A stretch of DNA of 8,534 nucleotides from Acidimicrobiaceae bacterium (GTDB lineage Bacteria > Actinomycetota > Acidimicrobiia > Acidimicrobiales > Ilumatobacteraceae), in contig PBWL01000022.1 in assembly GCA_002727235.1 (NCBI GenBank), positions 31,268 to 39,801 of the forward strand, written 5' to 3'. The notes below the pieces were generated by a model. The model was not told the DNA's origin. It was given only the letters and a program-made list of their open reading frames with translations, and ran no database searches. Below are positions 5,273-8,534 of the stretch, one piece after another. Every line of letters starts with the position of its first letter. Position 1 is the stretch's first letter. Both the position numbers and the translations under genes were made by a program.

Positions 5273-6976
5273 ATGTCTGACTCGTTGGTACAACAACGTC
5301 TTGATGCGTTTGCGCGAATAACTGCGGTTGGAGAGCCGTATGAGTTGGTCGATCGGGAAGACATCCGTGGGCCAGTGCAAACCTTCGTGAACGCCCCGAC
5401 ATCGCTCCGTCAGGTGTACGAAGATGCAGCAAGTGATGTCGAGTTTGTTGTCGCTGAAAATCAGCGATGGACATTTGCTGAGTTCTGGAATGACGCCGCA
5501 ACCATCGGTCACTTACTCGTTCATGACCTCGGAGTGCGCAAGGGCGATCGGGTGGCGATCTCGATGCGTAACTACCCCGAGTGGATGCTTGCATTTACCG
5601 CGGCCACGTCGGTAGGCGCCATTGCGGTTGCGATGAACTCGCTGTGGAACGCCGACGAGATGGCATACGGGCTCACCGATTCTGGAGCGAAGGTTCTTTT
5701 TGCCGATGCCGAGCGTTTGGCGTTGGTCGAATCTATGGCTGAGCCGATTGAAGGTCTCCAGGTCGTTGCGGTGCGTCACACAGGTTCACCGGCCGCAGAT
5801 GTTGAGCTTGCCGTTCGCATGGCAGAAATTGGTTCTGTGCCAATGCCTGAGGTGGATATTGCGCCGACTGACTCGGCACTCATTTTGTATACCTCAGGTT
5901 CAACCGGACATCCCAAAGGGGTGTTGTCGAACCACCACAACGTCATCGTTGCGCTCATGGCATGGGAAGTTGAATACGGGGCATTAACCGAGCGGCCAGG
6001 AAATATCGTCGCTCCCGAAGAAGGTTCGGGATTGGTGCCCGCTTCATTGCTTGGAATTCCGTTGTTTCACGTGCTGGGTCTCCACGCAGTCTTCTTGGCG
6101 AGTTTCCGAGGTCAACGCAAACTCGTCGCCATGTATAAGTGGGACGCGTCGGTTGCAGCAGAGCTGATTGAACGAGAACGCATCGTCACATTTACGGGCC
6201 CACCTGCGGTCAGCGGTGATCTTGTTCGAGTTGCACAGTCAGAGGGTCGTGACCTTTCATCGCTGTTGAGCGTCGGCGGCGGCGGGGCGGCTCGGCCCCC
6301 CGAACAGGTTGGGCAGATTGATGACGCGTTTGAAAAGGCTCTGCCAAACACTGGGTGGGGAATGACGGAGACGAACGCGATCGGCACCATCATTTTCGGG
6401 GCTGAATACTCTGAGCGGCCTTTGAGTTCTGGCCCTGCGTTATGCGTGATCGACTTACGAGTGGTCGACGATAACGGGAACGAATTGCAGTCAGGTGAGC
6501 GCGGTGAACTGCAGGTTCGTGGACCGTCGATGTTCCGTGAGTACTGGAATAAACCGGAGGCCACTGCAGATTCGTTTGCTGAAGATGGCTGGTTTAAAAC
6601 CGGCGACGTTGCATATATCGATACCGACGGACACCTGTTCATTGTTGATCGAATAAAGGACCTCATCATTCGTGGCGGAGAGAACATTGGTTGCGGAGGT
6701 GTCGAGGCAGCTCTCTCGTCGCATCCGAAGGTGATCGAAGCAGCCGTGTATTCAGTTCCAGATGATCGTCTCGGTGAAGAGGTAGGAACGACGATGTATG
6801 TCACCGAAGATTTTGATGAAACAGAATTGCGTGAGTATCTCGTTAACCACTTGGCGAAGTACGAGATTCCGCGTTACGTCACCACGATGACAGAGCCGCT
6901 ACCGCGAACGGGCTCAGGCAAATTGTTGAAGCGCCAACTGCGTGACGACACCATTACCGAACTCGGTCTCGGTTAA
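5273..6976 (+). CDS. AMP-forming acyl-CoA ligase (class I adenylate-forming), ligase B
   Basis: Second acyl-CoA ligase, 567 aa, clearly not a recent copy of ligase A: it has a longer N-terminus, with little shared outside the core motifs. Visible motifs are P-loop YTSGSTGHPKG (206-216), PLFHVLGL with H266 in the acyl-pocket region, GWGMTETN (361-368), TGD with D445, VDRIKD with R460, RGGENIGCGGVEAAL (467-481) and catalytic K550 in GSGKLLKRQLRD. The oddity is Gly at 476 where the family usually has Glu in the EVE part of this motif. ATG 5273 follows GGGAGGGG. It ends 10 bases from the stop of the phosphotransferase gene on the other strand. Beside a dehydrogenase/DUF6285/kinase operon, it could make the hydroxyacyl-CoA that the kinase needs, as LvaE does in the levulinate pathway. 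That role is inference; family membership is certain. Confidence 0.93.
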   Translation: MSDSLVQQRLDAFARITAVGEPYELVDREDIRGPVQTFVNAPTSLRQVYEDAASDVEFVVAENQRWTFAEFWNDAATIGHLLVHDLGVRKGDRVAISMRNYPEWMLAFTAATSVGAIAVAMNSLWNADEMAYGLTDSGAKVLFADAERLALVESMAEPIEGLQVVAVRHTGSPAADVELAVRMAEIGSVPMPEVDIAPTDSALILYTSGSTGHPKGVLSNHHNVIVALMAWEVEYGALTERPGNIVAPEEGSGLVPASLLGIPLFHVLGLHAVFLASFRGQRKLVAMYKWDASVAAELIERERIVTFTGPPAVSGDLVRVAQSEGRDLSSLLSVGGGGAARPPEQVGQIDDAFEKALPNTGWGMTETNAIGTIIFGAEYSERPLSSGPALCVIDLRVVDDNGNELQSGERGELQVRGPSMFREYWNKPEATADSFAEDGWFKTGDVAYIDTDGHLFIVDRIKDLIIRGGENIGCGGVEAALSSHPKVIEAAVYSVPDDRLGEEVGTTMYVTEDFDETELREYLVNHLAKYEIPRYVTTMTEPLPRTGSGKLLKRQLRDDTITELGLG

Positions 6977-6986
6977 CGCTGCCGCA

Positions 6987-7991
6987 TCATCGAAGAAGTT
7001 GTAGGGCATCGAATTCGAGCTCTGCCATCCGGCGCGCACTCGCCGACATGACGATCGACCGGAATGAGCCTTCGAGGTGTGCGCGCGACTGGCCGGCCAT
7101 CCCGAGCCCCCAGCGGACGGTCAGTAGCACCCGCCACCAGCGAAACCGGTCGTCATCCCATTTACCGCCATGTTCGAGATAGGCCGAACGAAGATCGGCG
7201 ATGGTGCCGAATCCGCCGATCGGCAAATGATCTTCACGAAACCGCCACATGCGTTGCGTTGTCCACGAGAGATCTTCGATTCGATCTCCGATTCGGCTGC
7301 CCTCCCAGTCAAGGATCGCTCGGAGGCCGTCAGCGCCAACGATGATGTTGCCGTTGCGCACGTCGCTGTGAACGATGGTTTGCTCGATGGGCTCTGTCGG
7401 TGCATTGCGCTCAAGCCACCGGGCGCAGAACGAAAACGCTGGCGATGGTGTGAGCAGTTGTTGAAGGCCTTCGTCCACCTGACTGATGGCGTGGGCGATC
7501 GGAGCGAGACCGGTGTTAGGAAGGAGTGAACGCGGCGCAAGAGACTCGGGCACAGAATGAAGTTGCGCGAGGGCAGTGCCGATTTGTTGTGTGATCTGAG
7601 AACCGAGTCGGTCATGTTGTGCGATGAGTCGCAAGACACGACGAGGGACGGTTTCGCCATCGACCGCGATCGAAATGAAGAAGGGTCCTCCAAGAACTGA
7701 CTCATCGGTGCAGACGTGATGGATGTGGGGTACCGGCACACCGGCAGACTCTGCAAGCTGTCGAACGGCCGCCTCGTCAGCGATATCGAGTAACTGAATT
7801 GACGCTGTCGGAATCATCGTGAGAGCGAAGCGAGTTGATGATTGGGCGCTGTTCGCCGTAAACAGCGCGTTGAATCGACGAGCGCCTGCGGAAACGGCGT
7901 CGAGATCAGCAACGGTGACGTCCGATCCGGTTTCGGTCGTCAACCAACGCGATAAACGCGTCGAAGCCTGATCGCGATCACTTCCCGTCAC
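6987..7991 (-). CDS. APH-fold phosphotransferase (LvaA / ACAD10-11 kinase-domain type)
   Basis: Kinase-like protein of the aminoglycoside-phosphotransferase fold, 334 aa. The catalytic loop is HSDVRNGN (H208, D210 as base, N215) and the metal-binding LDWEGSRIGD has D228. N-lobe family features include ESAGVPVPHIHHV (81-93) and the SVLGGPFF stretch (98-105). The position that often carries a basic residue in the third strand (VLR in relatives) reads FALTMIP here, so the usual Lys/Arg is not evident. The GTG start at 7991 overlaps the TGA of the DUF6285 gene by four bases (GTGA), a translational-coupling layout; no strong ribosome site is present. Proteins of this type beside acyl-CoA dehydrogenases act on hydroxyacyl-CoA: LvaA phosphorylates 4-hydroxyvaleryl-CoA, and the ACAD10/11 kinase domain acts similarly. 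An antibiotic-resistance role is unlikely from context. The exact substrate is inferred. Confidence 0.92.
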   Translation of the reverse strand: MTGSDRDQASTRLSRWLTTETGSDVTVADLDAVSAGARRFNALFTANSAQSSTRFALTMIPTASIQLLDIADEAAVRQLAESAGVPVPHIHHVCTDESVLGGPFFISIAVDGETVPRRVLRLIAQHDRLGSQITQQIGTALAQLHSVPESLAPRSLLPNTGLAPIAHAISQVDEGLQQLLTPSPAFSFCARWLERNAPTEPIEQTIVHSDVRNGNIIVGADGLRAILDWEGSRIGDRIEDLSWTTQRMWRFREDHLPIGGFGTIADLRSAYLEHGGKWDDDRFRWWRVLLTVRWGLGMAGQSRAHLEGSFRSIVMSASARRMAELEFDALQLLR

Positions 7992-8359
7992 TCGCCGTCC
8001 CAGTCGTCGTAGCCCGGTTTCGATATCGAAAGGTCACCGCGAACGATCTGGGTGAGCAGCGTCCTCACCCGTTCGTGTTCTTCATCGCTATCGGCAGATC
8101 CTTTACGAAGTGCGGCAGCAACAGCCGCAGCGAGGTCTGCTTCATCACCGATCTCTTCGCCGCCGATCTCACGCAGGAGGTCGCGTTCACGAGACCGAAC
8201 CTCCGGGCCTAACTCAAGTTCTCGGGTAACGATTGACGCAATATTTGCTGCAACCCGAGCCTGATGCTGAGCGGGTCCGCTCGTTGCCGGCACGACGTCG
8301 TCGGCCAATGTTTCCGCAACAGTTCGAAGCAGATCAGCAGGAGAGGGTGGCTGATGCAT
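7988..8359 (-). CDS. DUF6285 small protein (LvaB-like kinase partner)
   Basis: A 123-aa protein without signal peptide or membrane segment, probably mostly helical. The family core is residues 34-51, ARVAANIASIVTRELELG, after an N-terminal PSPADLLRTVAETLADDVVPA. A charged linker (about 86-98) and a short C-terminal LSISKPGYDDWDGE follow; relatives end in a comparable NPGY-like motif. It starts at ATG 8359, one base after the dehydrogenase stop, with GAAGG six bases upstream, and its TGA overlaps the GTG of the kinase. The gene sits exactly between an acyl-CoA dehydrogenase and an APH-type kinase, the context known for this family. The P. putida counterpart LvaB is a similarly small protein needed together with LvaA for efficient phosphorylation of 4-hydroxyvaleryl-CoA. 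An accessory role to the kinase is therefore likely; no catalytic residues of its own are recognisable. Confidence 0.87.
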   Translation of the reverse strand: MHQPPSPADLLRTVAETLADDVVPATSGPAQHQARVAANIASIVTRELELGPEVRSRERDLLREIGGEEIGDEADLAAAVAAALRKGSADSDEEHERVRTLLTQIVRGDLSISKPGYDDWDGE

Positions 8360-8360
8360 G

Positions 8361-8534
8361 TCAGCCCTTCACGCTGGCGACGCCCTTCGGGGCTTGCTGA
8401 TTCATGTAGCCAAACATGTATCCGGCGACCCGCCGCATTTGGATTTCCTCTGCGCCTTCGGTGATGCGGTAGCGACGGTGGTGGCGATAGATGTGCTCGA
8501 ACGGTTTGTGGCGGCTGTAGCCAATGCCGCCATG
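8361..8534 (-). CDS. Acyl-CoA dehydrogenase, C-terminal 57 residues (gene enters from outside the window)
   Basis: The minus frame is open from 8534 to TGA 8361 and reads HGGIGYSRHK, PFEHIYRHHRRYRITEGAEE, then IQMRRVAGYMFGYMNQQAPK and GVASVKG. The GGxGY, P-x-E-x-IYR-x-x-R and ITEGxEEIQ elements are the classic C-terminal end of FAD-dependent acyl-CoA dehydrogenases (flavin and dimer contacts). The HxPFEHIYRHHRRYRITEG version is typical of the subgroup found next to APH-type kinases (LvaC, ACAD10/11 dehydrogenase domain). The catalytic glutamate and start lie outside. The stop is one base before the DUF6285 ATG, so the three genes share a transcript. By family the enzyme would act on the phosphorylated hydroxyacyl-CoA, helping remove phosphate to give an enoyl-CoA. 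That subgroup assignment rests on a short piece. Confidence 0.92.
   Translation of the reverse strand, partial: HGGIGYSRHKPFEHIYRHHRRYRITEGAEEIQMRRVAGYMFGYMNQQAPKGVASVKG

Noticed and set aside
6112..6804. 230-residue open frame antisense to ligase B
   Set aside because: Codon-structure shadow of a strong plus-strand gene; Ser/Pro/Arg-rich, no start signal and no recognisable domain.
7121..7756. 211-residue open frame within the kinase gene, shifted frame
   Set aside because: The kinase frame has the catalytic motifs and operon overlap; this one has none.
6987..7991. Aminoglycoside-resistance gene
   Set aside because: The fold is shared, but the operon with an acyl-CoA dehydrogenase and a DUF6285 protein points to acyl-CoA metabolism.

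Overview
The window is protein-coding throughout. It holds seven complete or near-complete genes of small-molecule catabolism plus the end of an eighth. By eye the DNA is moderately G+C-rich (around the mid-50s percent). An LLM-class F420-type oxidoreductase, acyl-CoA ligases, a Baeyer-Villiger-type monooxygenase and an acyl-CoA dehydrogenase/kinase cluster together suggest a heterotrophic actinobacterium, perhaps Acidimicrobiia-like. That is inference from gene content and style; there is no rRNA or marker gene here. I see no tRNA, rRNA, CRISPR array, transposase or phage gene.

Left arm, minus strand, positions 1-5123, in transcription order: an AMP-forming acyl-CoA ligase (5123-3531), an M20-family zinc hydrolase (3476-2331), a Baeyer-Villiger-type flavin monooxygenase (2222-789) and the N-terminal 213 residues of an F420-dependent-type LLM oxidoreductase (639 to beyond base 1). 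They point the same way but are separated by gaps of 54, 108 and 149 bases, and candidate promoters lie in front of the last three. This looks like neighbouring single genes or a loose operon. Centre: a 149-base divergent control region (5124-5272) with a consensus TTGACA box and two small adjacent inverted repeats, then a second, clearly different acyl-CoA ligase on the plus strand (5273-6976).

Right arm, minus strand: the 3' end of an acyl-CoA dehydrogenase (8534-8361), a DUF6285-type small protein (8359-7988) and an APH-fold phosphotransferase (7991-6987). These are packed with a 1-base gap and a 4-base GTGA overlap, so they form a translationally coupled operon. It converges on the second ligase with only 10 bases between stop codons.

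The most informative reading is that the right arm matches the core of the Pseudomonas putida levulinate pathway (LvaC dehydrogenase, LvaB small partner, LvaA kinase), also reflected in mammalian ACAD10/ACAD11. There a 4-hydroxyacyl-CoA is phosphorylated on its hydroxyl, and phosphate is then eliminated so that beta-oxidation can proceed. The adjacent ligases could supply the CoA thioester. The monooxygenase could in principle supply esters or lactones that become hydroxy acids. The triad assignment rests on family recognition; the joined-up pathway is a hypothesis.

Several starts were chosen from ribosome binding sites rather than longest open frame: GTG at 2222, ATG at 5123 and ATG at 5273. 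Two genes (639 and 3476) lack a Shine-Dalgarno but have a TACGNT hexamer exactly six bases before ATG, the arrangement expected of leaderless transcripts.
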